This document shows positions 1 through 8,752 of a stretch of 64,000 nt of DNA, one piece after another. Location: NCBI RefSeq assembly GCF_024437735.1, contig NZ_JANFQO010000024.1, positions 31,688 to 95,687 on the forward strand. Direction: 5' to 3'. The position numbers were made by a program, and so were the translations under genes. The notes beneath the pieces are model-generated. The model worked only from the letters and a program-made list of their open reading frames with translations, was not told the DNA's origin and made no database searches. Position 1 is the stretch's first letter, and each line of letters begins with the position of its first letter. Origin of the DNA: Tahibacter harae (GTDB lineage: Bacteria; Pseudomonadota; Gammaproteobacteria; Xanthomonadales; Rhodanobacteraceae).

Positions 1-906
1 CGCCCGGATATCGCCAGCGTCGCTTACAACGAAGTGGTCGAGCCGCTGCAGCAGCAGTTCGCCATGATCGCCGAGCGGCGCGGGCTGGAGCTGAGCTTCC
101 ACCCCAGCCGTGTCGTGGTGCGCACCGACGCCCACCTGCTCAGCCGCATCCTGCAGAACTTCATTTCCAACGCGCTGCGCTATACCCGCAGCGGCCGTGT
201 CGTAGTCGGCGTGCGGCCGCGCGGGCCGGATGTGCTGATCCAGGTCTGGGACACCGGCCCGGGCATAGCGCCGGCCCAGCTCAAGCGCATCTTCGACGAG
301 TTCCAGCGCCTGGATCAGGCTTCGCCGTGGGGCGAGCAGGGCCTGGGCCTGGGGTTGTCGATCTGCGAGCGCATCTCGCGCATCCTGGGCCATCGCCTCA
401 GCGTGCATTCGCAGCCGGGCAAGGGCAGCTGCTTCGCCGTGCGCGTGCCGGTGGTGACGCGGCGCGCCCGCGATGCCGCGCGCAGCAGCCGCGAACGCGA
501 ACCGGCCAGTGCCGATCTGTCGCCGCTGCATGTGCTGTGCCTGGACAACGAGCCGGCGATCCTCGAAGGCATGTCCGCCCTGCTCACGCGCTGGGGCATG
601 AGCTGCGATCTCGCCGCCAGCCTGGACGAGGCGCGCGCGGCCATCGCCCAGCGCCGGCCCGACTTGATCATCGCCGACTTCCACCTGGGCACGGTGCAGG
701 ACGGCATGGACGCCCTGGCCGAACTGCAGGGCAGCCTCAGCCCGCCGCCGCCGGCCGCGCTGCTGACCGCCGACCGCAGCCCCGAACTCAAGCAGCGCGC
801 ACGCCTGCGCCGCTACGCCCTGCTGCACAAGCCGGTCAAGCCGGCCGCGCTGCGCGCACTGCTGTCGGCCATGGCCAGGCTGGCGCCGCTGCGGAATCCG
901 CCGTGA
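1..906 (+). CDS. Hybrid sensor histidine kinase/response regulator, C-terminal part (5' end outside window)
   Basis: The frame is open from the first base, so the gene begins upstream; 301 residues are visible. Seen: an HATPase domain with N-box NFISNALRYT, G1 box DTGPGIA, F-box IFDEFQRL and G2 box GLGLGLSI, then a receiver domain with VLCLDNE at its start, the presumed phosphoacceptor Asp in LIIADFHLG (visible residue 226) and the conserved Lys in LLHKPVKP. The sequence is clearly related to the C-terminal half of the symporter-kinase at 9552-12878, so this is probably another hybrid kinase of that group; whether it also has a transporter-like N-terminus cannot be seen. The receiver at the end suggests phosphotransfer to a separate regulator. 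Its stop codon overlaps the GTG start of the next gene, so the two are probably co-transcribed. Confidence 0.9.
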   Translation, partial: RPDIASVAYNEVVEPLQQQFAMIAERRGLELSFHPSRVVVRTDAHLLSRILQNFISNALRYTRSGRVVVGVRPRGPDVLIQVWDTGPGIAPAQLKRIFDEFQRLDQASPWGEQGLGLGLSICERISRILGHRLSVHSQPGKGSCFAVRVPVVTRRARDAARSSREREPASADLSPLHVLCLDNEPAILEGMSALLTRWGMSCDLAASLDEARAAIAQRRPDLIIADFHLGTVQDGMDALAELQGSLSPPPPAALLTADRSPELKQRARLRRYALLHKPVKPAALRALLSAMARLAPLRNPP

Positions 907-1427
907 GCCGCGCCGGGCGGTTCCGGCCCGCGCTGCGGCGCCTGCCGGTCGCGGTGATGGTTGCCGCCGGCGCGGCGGCGGTTGCGGCCCCGCCGGCGGC
1001 TGCCGATGCGCCGTTCACGCCGCCGCCGGCCGTACCGGCAACGCCGCCGGCCGGCGCGGCGACAGCGGTCACGCCGGCCGCGCAGAAAACCGAACCCTTC
1101 GACGACCGCTGCATGTCCGGCCTGGCCGCGGCCGATCGCCAGCTGATCCGCGCCACGCGCGCGCGCCTGCGGCGCTCGGCCCCGGGCGAGGCGCCGGCGG
1201 CACTGTTCCACAACAGCGCGCGCTGGGGCTGTGCGCGCATCCGCTTCCGCATCGACGCGGCGGGCATGACGCAGGAACTCAAGATCGACCACGCCTGGCC
1301 CGACTGGACCTATGCCCGTGCCGCCTGGCGTCTGGTGCAGGAGCTGCGCTTCCTCCCGTCCCAGGCGGCCGCCGGCGAAGCGGCACTGATCGTGATTAAT
1401 CTGGCCGGCGGCGACACCAGCGACTGA
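903..1427 (+). CDS. TonB-like C-terminal domain protein
   Basis: A 174-residue protein starting at a GTG that overlaps the TGA of the preceding kinase (GTGA). Residues 1-40 form a basic start and a hydrophobic stretch, read as a signal-anchor or signal peptide. An Ala/Pro-rich segment follows (about 35-65). The C-terminus carries a compact domain with GCARIRFRIDAAG, HAWPDWTYARAA and ELRFLP, which resembles the TonB C-terminal fold. In TonB-type proteins this domain contacts outer-membrane receptors and the Pro-rich part spans the periplasm. Here the Pro-rich segment is short and no ExbB/ExbD is nearby, so a true energy-transducing role is not shown. It may be a periplasmic accessory protein tied to the upstream sensor. 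Confidence 0.6.
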   Translation: MSRAGRFRPALRRLPVAVMVAAGAAAVAAPPAAADAPFTPPPAVPATPPAGAATAVTPAAQKTEPFDDRCMSGLAAADRQLIRATRARLRRSAPGEAPAALFHNSARWGCARIRFRIDAAGMTQELKIDHAWPDWTYARAAWRLVQELRFLPSQAAAGEAALIVINLAGGDTSD

Positions 1428-1565
1428 AGCGCTGCGGATCGCTGCGCCTGACGTGTTCGCGCCGGCACCCGCGGGGCGGCCGTCCGCCGGCGCATGTCAC
1501 TTTTGTTGCGGCTGCCGGGGCTGCGCAGTAAAAACCGGCTGTCCGTCGCTCCGGGAAGAGCCGTC

Positions 1566-3548
1566 ATGCGCCTGCCGCTGCTGTGCCTGTCCGCGCTGTG
1601 CTGCGCGCTGCCGTTCCCGCAGGCCGCGGCCCTGGACGAACCCATGTTCGGCGACGGTTTCGACAGCGGCATCGGCTTCCGCACCGTGCGCATCCCCGAC
1701 CGCAACGACGCCGTTGCGTGCAGCGGCGCCGCCAATGCCTCGGCCCGCATCGACCGCGTCTACCTGGCCCAGACCCACGTGCTGGAACCCGAGCACCCGC
1801 TGTTCGTGCTGGCGGCGCGGCGGCCGGCCCTGCTCAAGGTGAACGTCACGGGCAGCGGCGCTTCGCCCCAGGTACGGGTCAGCGCGACGGCCGGCGCGGT
1901 CGCTCTGGGCAGCCTGTGCCTGGCCGGCCCGGCCAGCCTGCCGGCGAGCGTGGACACCGCCACCCAGACCCGCGCCGACAGCTTCACCGTCACCCTGCCC
2001 GCGGCTTGGCTGCAGCCCGGCCTGGCGCTCACCGTCACCGCCGGCGGCGCGAGCCGGGTGCTGGATGCGGCCACGCTCAAGGTTGGCCCGGAACCGGTGC
2101 TGGCCCTGCTTGCGCCCGACCTGTACCTGTTCGGCGACCAGCAGCCCACGCCCAAGCCGCCCAATTGGGAAATCCAGTATTTGTCCACTTTGATGGCGAG
2201 CGCGCTGCAGGTGTCCACCCTGGCGCCCATCGTCAGCGACCGCCTGCCGATAGAACCGCGCAGCGACGGCCGCGACGGCTTCGGCGTCGCCGCGCCGCAG
2301 CCGGCCCTGATCGCGACCACCGCGCCGAGCTGCACCGCGGCCCAGGCTGGCGCCGGCAACTGCACGCGCTATGGCGGCTATGCGGTGCTCAACGGCGCCC
2401 GCGGCGTGCTCGGCGCGATACGCAATGCCAACGGCCTGGAACGCTATGCGCAGATCTACGGCACGATGGCGGCGAACACCCACGTCGGCGGCGGCCTGGC
2501 CGGCGGCGGTGTCGGTGCCGGCGACGACTACGGCCTGACCTTCAACCACGAGATGGGCCACAGCGCCGATATGCCGCACTGGGGCACCAGCTGGTACGGC
2601 CGCGTGGCCGCCGACAACAGCCAGAAACATCCGTATGCGGGCGAATACGGCAGCCTGCCGGCCAATCCCACCGGCGGCGGCTTCGGCAACAGCTGGGGCT
2701 ACGACCTGGCCGCCGACCGTTTCATCGCGCCGGTCTGCGCCGGCACCGGCAAGGAGCGCCAGGAACCCATGCAGCGCAGCGGCAGCAGCTGCCTGCCGGC
2801 GGGCCAGGCGTATGACTATTTCAGCGACTATTCCTCGCTGTTCCTGTTCCGCTTCCTGGTCGGCGCGGCGGAAACCTATGCCGGTACCGTGGCCTATCCG
2901 CGCGATCCTTCAGGCAATGCCGCCGCCACGCCGTTCAGTTTTCCCGGCAAGGGCGGCCGTGTCGTCGCGCTGCAGCCGAACCGGCCGCAGCCCTTCCTGA
3001 AGAAGTGGGATGCCGCGCTGGCCGACTACGTCGAGCAGGCGCCGCCGGCGCTCAGTGCCAACCAGATGAAGCACTACTACCCGCAGCGCCACAACACCAA
3101 GGTGGTGACGATCTGGGGCTCCTTCAGCACCACCACGCCGGCGGCGCGCATGATAGGCCCGCCCATGCACTACACCGGGCATCTGAAGAAAACCTGGAAC
3201 CCGAGCGATCCGGCGGATTTCGCCGACATCAAGAGCTGGATTTCCGGCGATGCCTTCTGGTGGGGCGCCGACCTGGTGCTGCGGGTCAACTACAGCGACG
3301 GCAGCTTCCGTCAGGCGGTGCTGAAATACGCCCCGCGCGGCACCGATCCGCTCGATGGCGACAGCTTTGCGATCTGGGCAGTCAACTTTCCCGACGACAG
3401 GACCCTCGTCGGCGCCCAGCTCTTCCACCGGCCGATGGAAGTGCGTTATCCCGGCACGGTCTCGCCCTACAACATCAACCAGACCGGCAATGCCACGACT
3501 GCGGCGAACTATCTGGACGGCGCGCCCGTAGTTGCCACCTGGCCCTGA
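1566..3548 (+). CDS. Secreted M66-family (StcE-like) zinc metalloprotease
   Basis: A 660-residue exported protein. The ATG at 1566 is chosen because a typical signal peptide follows directly (MRLPLLCLSALCCALP...AAA), then a mature start with MFGDGFDSG. The zinc site is HEMGHSADMPH (His328, Glu329, His332, His338), the HExxHxxxxxH arrangement of peptidase family M66 (StcE, TagA, dictomallein). Beyond the site the spacing and wording follow StcE: NSWGYDLAADRFIAP, then QEPM, then FLKKWDAALADYVEQ. M66 enzymes act outside the cell on glycoproteins such as mucins; the substrate here is unknown. The roughly 300 residues before the zinc site are beta-rich. It stands alone, with the GFA gene convergent downstream. 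Confidence 0.85.
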   Translation: MRLPLLCLSALCCALPFPQAAALDEPMFGDGFDSGIGFRTVRIPDRNDAVACSGAANASARIDRVYLAQTHVLEPEHPLFVLAARRPALLKVNVTGSGASPQVRVSATAGAVALGSLCLAGPASLPASVDTATQTRADSFTVTLPAAWLQPGLALTVTAGGASRVLDAATLKVGPEPVLALLAPDLYLFGDQQPTPKPPNWEIQYLSTLMASALQVSTLAPIVSDRLPIEPRSDGRDGFGVAAPQPALIATTAPSCTAAQAGAGNCTRYGGYAVLNGARGVLGAIRNANGLERYAQIYGTMAANTHVGGGLAGGGVGAGDDYGLTFNHEMGHSADMPHWGTSWYGRVAADNSQKHPYAGEYGSLPANPTGGGFGNSWGYDLAADRFIAPVCAGTGKERQEPMQRSGSSCLPAGQAYDYFSDYSSLFLFRFLVGAAETYAGTVAYPRDPSGNAAATPFSFPGKGGRVVALQPNRPQPFLKKWDAALADYVEQAPPALSANQMKHYYPQRHNTKVVTIWGSFSTTTPAARMIGPPMHYTGHLKKTWNPSDPADFADIKSWISGDAFWWGADLVLRVNYSDGSFRQAVLKYAPRGTDPLDGDSFAIWAVNFPDDRTLVGAQLFHRPMEVRYPGTVSPYNINQTGNATTAANYLDGAPVVATWP

Positions 3549-3573
3549 GCCGGACCTGGCCGCCGGGGCGGTT

Positions 3574-3969
3574 TCAGTCGTGGTGTTCCCGCGTCGGCGG
3601 CCGTTCCAGCCAGGCGTGGCGGCGGCTTTCGTAGACGGAAATCCAGGCCGGCGGGAAATCCGGATCGGCGAAGGCGCCCACGGGAATGGCGATCAGGTCG
3701 GGCTGGGCATCCAGCTGGTAGTGCACGGTGGCGCCGCAGTCGGGACAGAAATAAAAACGCAGCAGGCCGCCGCTGTCGCCGCGGCGCACGAACTCGCGCG
3801 CGACGCCGCTGATGCGCACATTCGCCCGCGCAAAGCGCGCCTGGGCCGAAAACAGCGCGCCGGTGCGGCGCTGGCAGGCCAGGCAATGGCAGATCGACAC
3901 ACGGACCGGCTCGCCTTCCACCGTCACGCGCAGGGCGCCGCAGCTGCAGTGGGCTTCTCGCGTGGTCAT
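3574..3969 (-). CDS. GFA/CENP-V domain zinc-binding protein
   Basis: A 131-residue protein with the Cys pattern of the GFA family (glutathione-dependent formaldehyde-activating enzyme and relatives): CSCGALRV near residue 8, CHCLACQRRTGA near residue 28, and FYFCPDCGATVHY near residue 75. These Cys residues bind two zinc ions in the structurally known members. The family name comes from Gfa, but most members have no proven substrate, so the function should be read as a small zinc-binding enzyme of unknown reaction. It is convergent with the metalloprotease gene (25-base gap) and about 67 bases downstream of the oligomer hydrolase on the same strand. Confidence 0.85.
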   Translation of the reverse strand: MTTREAHCSCGALRVTVEGEPVRVSICHCLACQRRTGALFSAQARFARANVRISGVAREFVRRGDSGGLLRFYFCPDCGATVHYQLDAQPDLIAIPVGAFADPDFPPAWISVYESRRHAWLERPPTREHHD

Positions 3970-4036
3970 GCGGCGCTCCGGTTTGCGGCAATGCCAAAGA
4001 CGGGCGGCGTATCTGCGCCACCCGCAGGACAGCAGG

Positions 4037-5887
4037 CTACTTCGGCATGGCCAGATTGTCCGCCTGCAGCGGCTTGCCCATGCCGCGCGGTGTGGTTTCG
4101 ATTACCGCATCGGCCGGCAGCTCGCCGCCGCCATCGAGTTTGGCCCAGACCCGGTCCAGCGCGCTGTAGACGTAAGGCAGCAGCGGCAGGTAATTGGCGC
4201 CGTACTGCGGCAGGCCGAGGAAGGCGTCGAAATGCTGCGCATGGCGCACCTGCCAGTAGCGCACATCGCTGCCGGCGGCCTTGGCCAGGGCGACATACGG
4301 CGCGCTGCTGAAGGCGGCCGGCACCAGGCCGTCGTCCAGGCCGTGGATCACGAATACCGGCAGGCCCTTGCGCGGCGCCGCGGCGCGGGTCTGCGCGATG
4401 CCCTGCTGCACGCGCGCGGCCGCGGCATCGCTGCCGCTGGCGAGGGCGCGCAGGCAGCCCAGGCCCTTCCACGGCGCCGCCGCCTCCGCATCGACGATGC
4501 CCACGCCGGCGCCCGGCGGAATGCCGCTGCCGTCGGCCCACCAGGCCGCACGTTCGGCCGGCGTGGCGGCACGGGCGCTGCGGTCGGCGTTCACCGCGGC
4601 GAAGCGGTAGCCGCAGGGCTCCTCGCCGGCGGCATAGCGGCCGTAGGCGGCGGCATAGGTCACTGCGACCGCGCGCCACAGATCGAAGGTCACGCTGATG
4701 GAGCCGGCGCGCAGGGCTTCGTCGGTCCAGCCGCTGGCGTGCAGTGCGGCATAGGCGGCCTTCTGCTGTGCGGCCAGATCGGCGCCCTGGATCAGTCCGG
4801 CTTCGACCAGCGCCGTACAGCGCGCCGCGATATCCGGCACCGCCGGCAGGCCGAGCTGGGGCAGGGCGCAGGGCATCAGCAGGGCGGCTTCGGTGGTGTA
4901 GTCGTAGAGCGCGCGCGCGCCCTGCACGTAGACATTCGGCTCGCCCGCGACCACCGCCGCCAGCCAGTCGCCGTCCAGCTCCGCCGCGCGCAGCACCGCA
5001 CCGCCGCCGTTGGAAATGCCGACGGCGATCACGCGCGTATTGGCGAAAGTGAACGGCGCCTGCTGCGGCAGTGCTTCGTTGAGCGCCTGCAGGCCGTATT
5101 CGGCCGCCTGTTTCACATGGCGGCCCCAGTCGGCCTCGGGATTGTCCTGGGAATGGGCATGCTTGAAGGCGATGCCGCTGCCCGCTGCGGTTTCCGGCTT
5201 GAACGCGAGCACTTCGTCGGCGCCGCCCAGCGTGCCGTCCACGCGCACGCCGCGTTTCTCGGCCAGGTCGTAATAGTCCGTGCCCGCGCCCTTGTCGGTA
5301 TAGGCCACCGCGCAGCCCTTGGGCAGGCCCCAGGCGCCGGCGACGGCGATGGCACCGTAGATGCCACGCGAACCGGACGAGGCTGTCACCACCAGGCAGC
5401 GCTTCTTCGCGTCGAAGCGGTCGGGAATCTGTGCCAGTACGCGGTGCGGCTGCTTCGCGCCCGGCAGCCGCGCCAGGGCCTGGAATTCACGCCCGGGCAC
5501 GGCGGCCAGGGAACCGTAGACATCGCCATAGCCGCCGCCCGGCGCGAGATCGGCGATGCCGCGCCAGTTCGCCCACAGCGCGCGGCGGCGCAGTTCGGCC
5601 GGCGTGGGCGCCTCGGGCTTGGCAAACGCCGGCGGCGCCATGCCGCGCAGGCCGTCCAGGCCCAGGCCCGCGCTGAGCAGGTCGTCGCCGTCACGGTGCT
5701 CGCTGACACGCTGGGCGCTGAACATGGCGGCATCCTCCGGGGCGCCGCGCGGCGCAGGCTGGGCGGTGGGCGGACTGGCGGCCGGCTGGGGAGCGGGCGC
5801 GGCCGGTGCCGGGGCGCGCTCGCAGCCGGCCAGCAGGGCGAGCAGGGCGAGGGCGGAGGAAATGCGCGTCATCGGTCTGATCTTCAT
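4037..5887 (-). CDS. D-(-)-3-hydroxybutyrate oligomer hydrolase, lipoprotein
   Basis: A 616-residue protein of the 3-hydroxybutyrate-oligomer hydrolase family, which splits short oligomers from polyhydroxybutyrate into 3-hydroxybutyrate. Seen: a lipoprotein signal ending LLALLAGC, a Pro/Ala-rich linker, a Ser-hydrolase nucleophile elbow GISNGG, and family-typical stretches FKHAHSQDNP and HAQHFDAFL, the latter placing a likely catalytic His near the C-terminus. The lipobox puts it in the cell envelope, facing periplasm or surface, so it would act on imported or extracellular oligomers. It is divergent from the 3-hydroxybutyrate dehydrogenase gene, which takes the product further. A second Met five codons in (5872) is an alternative start; the first has the better upstream GGTGGG. 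Confidence 0.88.
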   Translation of the reverse strand: MKIRPMTRISSALALLALLAGCERAPAPAAPAPQPAASPPTAQPAPRGAPEDAAMFSAQRVSEHRDGDDLLSAGLGLDGLRGMAPPAFAKPEAPTPAELRRRALWANWRGIADLAPGGGYGDVYGSLAAVPGREFQALARLPGAKQPHRVLAQIPDRFDAKKRCLVVTASSGSRGIYGAIAVAGAWGLPKGCAVAYTDKGAGTDYYDLAEKRGVRVDGTLGGADEVLAFKPETAAGSGIAFKHAHSQDNPEADWGRHVKQAAEYGLQALNEALPQQAPFTFANTRVIAVGISNGGGAVLRAAELDGDWLAAVVAGEPNVYVQGARALYDYTTEAALLMPCALPQLGLPAVPDIAARCTALVEAGLIQGADLAAQQKAAYAALHASGWTDEALRAGSISVTFDLWRAVAVTYAAAYGRYAAGEEPCGYRFAAVNADRSARAATPAERAAWWADGSGIPPGAGVGIVDAEAAAPWKGLGCLRALASGSDAAAARVQQGIAQTRAAAPRKGLPVFVIHGLDDGLVPAAFSSAPYVALAKAAGSDVRYWQVRHAQHFDAFLGLPQYGANYLPLLPYVYSALDRVWAKLDGGGELPADAVIETTPRGMGKPLQADNLAMPK

Positions 5888-5920
5888 ACGCCCACCCTAG
5901 CAAGCCCGATATCCTCGACT

Positions 5921-5935
5921 ATCGTACTTTCGTAC
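5921..5935. promoter_or_regulatory. Candidate operator ATCGTACTTTCGTAC between oligomer hydrolase and bdhA
   Basis: The divergent gap holds two GTAC half-sites separated by TTTC. A 12-base version differing at one position (ATCGTACCTTCG) lies at 15481-15492, ahead of the GntP permease, and ACTTTCGTAC recurs at 49181 ahead of a TonB receptor. The shared placement upstream of genes for small carbon compounds suggests a common regulator, perhaps one of the CrbR-like proteins. This is inference from pattern only. Confidence 0.35.
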
Positions 5936-5984
5936 CAAGCCAGCGTGCAGGGTGCTTGCTAGGCTTGCGCCAGGAGAAAAACCC

Positions 5985-6749
5985 ATGACCCATCGCTGCA
6001 TTCTCATCACCGGTGCCGGCAGCGGCATCGGCGCCGGCATCGCCACGGAACTGGCGGCGGCCGGCCACCATATCGTGCTTACCGACCTGGACCGCACCGC
6101 AGTCGATGCGGTCGCCGCGCAGATCCTCGCCGCCGGCGGCTCGGCCGAGGCCGTGGCGCTGGACGTGACTTCCGACGACAGTGTCGCCGCCGCCCTCGCC
6201 GCGATCTCGCGCCCGGTCGACGTGCTGGTCAACAACGCCGGCCTGCAGCACGTCGCGCCGCTGGAAGAATTCCCCATCCAGAAATGGGATTTCCTGATCC
6301 AGGTGATGCTGGTCGGCGTAGCCCGCCTGACCCGCGCTCTGCTGCCGGGCATGCGCGAGCGCGGCTTCGGCCGCATCGTCAACATCGGCTCCATCCACTC
6401 GCTGGTGGCCAGCCCGTTCAAGAGCGCCTACGTCGCCGCCAAGCACGGCCTGCTCGGTTTCTCCAAGGTGATCGCGCTGGAAACCGCCGATACCGACATC
6501 ACCATCAACACCATCTGCCCGACCTACGTGAAGACGCCGCTGGTGGACAAGCAGATCGCCGACCAGGCGCGCACCCGCGGCATACCCGAAGAAAAAGTCG
6601 TCAGCGACGTCATGCTCAAGCCCATGCCCAAGGGCGTGTTCATCGGCTTCGACGAACTGGCCGGCATCACCGCGTTCCTGATCTCGCCGCCCGCGCGCAA
6701 CATCACCGGCCACACCATCGACGTGGACGGCGGCTGGACGGTGCAGTAA
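5985..6749 (+). CDS. bdhA: 3-hydroxybutyrate dehydrogenase (SDR family)
   Basis: A 254-residue classical short-chain dehydrogenase that oxidises D-3-hydroxybutyrate to acetoacetate with NAD. Seen: the nucleotide-binding motif TGAGSGIGAGIA (residues 9-20), VNNAG, and the catalytic set Ser136, Tyr149 and Lys153 (YVAAK). Subgroup-typical stretches are NTICPTYVKTPLV, QIADQA and ITGHTIDVDGGW at the C-terminus. Length fits the family. The start is the ATG at 5985, with CAGGAGA 9 bases upstream. Divergent from the oligomer hydrolase and followed after 64 bases by a CrbR-like regulator, it forms a small 3-hydroxybutyrate catabolic group. The cytosolic product acetoacetate would feed acetyl-CoA. Confidence 0.9.
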   Translation: MTHRCILITGAGSGIGAGIATELAAAGHHIVLTDLDRTAVDAVAAQILAAGGSAEAVALDVTSDDSVAAALAAISRPVDVLVNNAGLQHVAPLEEFPIQKWDFLIQVMLVGVARLTRALLPGMRERGFGRIVNIGSIHSLVASPFKSAYVAAKHGLLGFSKVIALETADTDITINTICPTYVKTPLVDKQIADQARTRGIPEEKVVSDVMLKPMPKGVFIGFDELAGITAFLISPPARNITGHTIDVDGGWTVQ

Positions 6750-6813
6750 CCGTGACGGGCGCAGGCCGGCGCCGGCACATATTCGCCGCGCCACCGGCCG
6801 CGTGCACACGCCC

Positions 6814-7473
6814 ATGCCTTCGCTGCTGATCGCCGACGACCATCCGCTGTTCCGCGCCGCCCTGCGCGGTGCCGCGGCCGACGCCGTCGCCGATCTGCGC
6901 GTGCACGAAGCCGATTCGCTGGACGGCGTGCTCGCTGCGCTGGAACGCGAACCCGACATAGACCTCGTGCTGCTCGATCTGCACATGCCCGGCAATCACG
7001 GCCTGGCCGGCCTGGCCGCGATCCGCGCGCAGCACCCGGGCGTGGCGGTGGTGGTGGTCTCGGCCAACGACGATCCCCGCGTCATCCGCCGCGCGCTGGA
7101 CCACGGCGCCGCCGGCTACCTACCGAAAAGCTCCGGCTTCGACGAACTGCGCGACGCCATCCGTACCGTGCTCTCCTGCGAACAATGGCTGCCGCCGGCC
7201 CTGCGCGGCAGCGTGGCCCGCGCCCAGTCTTCCGCCCAGGACGCCGACCTCGCCGCGCGCCTGGCCAGCCTGTCGCCGCAGCAATTCCGCGTGCTGGTGC
7301 TGGTGGCCGAAGGCCTGCTCAACAAACAGATCGCCGACCGGCTCGACGTGCAGGAACGCACGGTGAAGGCACATCTCACCGCGATCTTCGAGCGGCTAGG
7401 AGTGCGCAATCGCACGCAGGCGGGGGTGGTGTTGCGCGAGCTGGAGTTGAGTGATCCGGCGCGGCAGTTATAG
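6814..7473 (+). CDS. LuxR-type response regulator, CrbR-like
   Basis: A 219-residue NarL/FixJ-type regulator. The receiver begins LLIADDHPLF, with phosphoacceptor Asp55 in LVLLDLHMPG and the conserved Lys in YLPKSS. The C-terminal helix-turn-helix reads LNKQIADRLDVQERTVKAHLTAIFERLG. A GTG at 6802 would add four residues; the ATG at 6814 is preferred because it places the receiver at the usual distance from the start. It is closely related to the regulator next to acs (57522-58196). CrbR-type regulators act with symporter-like CrbS kinases to switch on acetyl-CoA synthetase and related genes. The likely partner at 9552-12878 is convergent, with the AAA/DUF4276 cassette between. Confidence 0.85.
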   Translation: MPSLLIADDHPLFRAALRGAAADAVADLRVHEADSLDGVLAALEREPDIDLVLLDLHMPGNHGLAGLAAIRAQHPGVAVVVVSANDDPRVIRRALDHGAAGYLPKSSGFDELRDAIRTVLSCEQWLPPALRGSVARAQSSAQDADLAARLASLSPQQFRVLVLVAEGLLNKQIADRLDVQERTVKAHLTAIFERLGVRNRTQAGVVLRELELSDPARQL

Positions 7474-7552
7474 CCTTTGAGGTAAAGGATTTGCGTCGTT
7501 TTCCGAATTCCGCCTGATACCATGGGGCCCTTGTCCAAATGGATCACTTCGA

Positions 7553-8752
7553 ATGAGCGCACCCTTCATTTCACGAGTCATGCTGCGCAACTATCGCAGC
7601 ATAGGTCAGTGCGATGTGGCTCTGGGAGCGCTCACATACCTGGTTGGGCCTAATGGCGCTGGAAAGAGCAACTTTCTTGACGCGCTTCATTTGGTTTCAG
7701 ATGCGCTGACCAGCTCGCTGGAACAGGCACTGAACACCCGTGGCGGACTGTCTGAAGTACGTCGTCGCTCCGGTGGACACCCCACCCATTTTGGTGTGCG
7801 ACTTGAGTACAACATAGACGGAAAAACCGGTATCTACGCGTTCAACGTCGCCGCACTCAAGGATCGGGGCTTTGAAGTGCAGACAGAGATCTGCAGTTTG
7901 GGTGGACCAGGGAAAGGTCCATATTACCGAATTGAACGAGGTGTCTTAAAAGCAAGCAGCGAGCCAACGTTGCCTGCGTTAACCAAGGATCGTCTGGCGC
8001 TCGTGGCGCTATCTGGACTCAGCTCTTTCCGCCCGATATTCGATGGTCTTACGTCGATGGGGTTTTACAACTTAAACCCCAAGCTGATGCGGGACCTACA
8101 AAAACCACAGGAGGGGCGTCTGTTGAAGTCGGTTGGGGAGAATGTCGCCAGCGTAATAGGCCATTTGGAACGAGTATGTCCCGAAGGACTGCGCACGATA
8201 GAGGAATATCTGCAAACTGTAGTTCCTACGGTACATGCGGTGAAGCGGCTGGCAGTTGGTCCAATGGAAACGCTGGAGTTTCGTCAGGATGTCCCGGGCG
8301 CGCGTGATCCTTGGCGTTTCACAGCCCAAAATATGTCGGATGGAACTCTGCGCGCGCTGGGTGTATTGACTGCGTTGTTCCAGCGAAACGACGACTTTGC
8401 ACCGACACTTATAGGCATTGAGGAACCTGAAACTGCCTTGCATCCAGCAGCCAGTGCGGCATTGAGGGAGGCGCTGGCTCTCGCTTCGACTCATACGCAG
8501 GTCATCGTGACTAGCCACAGCCCCGAGTTGCTGGATGACACATCAATACGCGATGACCACATTCTCGCTGTTAGTTCCGACGCGGGAGAAACCAGGCTGG
8601 CACCGGTCGACGGTGCATCGCGCAAGGCAATACGCGAAGAACTGTTCTCTGCAGGCGAACTGCTGAAGCTTGGACAGCTGCAGCCAGATCCGGATTTGCT
8701 TCGTCAGCAATCTACGAGCCAGCGCGATCTTTTCGACGAGGCAGTCGGATGA
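7553..8752 (+). CDS. AAA family ATPase (AAA_21/OLD-like), first gene of a two-gene cassette
   Basis: A 399-residue SMC/OLD-like ATPase. Seen: N-terminal FISRVMLRNYRSIGQ, the usual start of such proteins; Walker A GPNGAGKS (residues 32-39); a signature-like region NMSDGTLRALG; Walker B with catalytic Glu in LIGIEEPETALHP; and the D-loop/switch VIVTSHSPELLD. There is no long coiled coil, so it is the short AAA_21 type. Its TGA overlaps the ATG of the DUF4276 gene. Hand counts of three 60-base lines in the cassette (7981, 8341, 9181) each give 34 G/C, against 44 in a flanking line (9601), a sign of transfer. ATPase/TOPRIM-like pairs of this design (compare AbiL, PARIS) often act against phage. 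That role is inferred, not shown. Confidence 0.85.
   Translation: MSAPFISRVMLRNYRSIGQCDVALGALTYLVGPNGAGKSNFLDALHLVSDALTSSLEQALNTRGGLSEVRRRSGGHPTHFGVRLEYNIDGKTGIYAFNVAALKDRGFEVQTEICSLGGPGKGPYYRIERGVLKASSEPTLPALTKDRLALVALSGLSSFRPIFDGLTSMGFYNLNPKLMRDLQKPQEGRLLKSVGENVASVIGHLERVCPEGLRTIEEYLQTVVPTVHAVKRLAVGPMETLEFRQDVPGARDPWRFTAQNMSDGTLRALGVLTALFQRNDDFAPTLIGIEEPETALHPAASAALREALALASTHTQVIVTSHSPELLDDTSIRDDHILAVSSDAGETRLAPVDGASRKAIREELFSAGELLKLGQLQPDPDLLRQQSTSQRDLFDEAVG

Noticed and set aside
3812..5962. A 716-codon frame on the plus strand.
   Set aside because: It runs antisense to the GFA and oligomer-hydrolase genes and has no recognisable feature.
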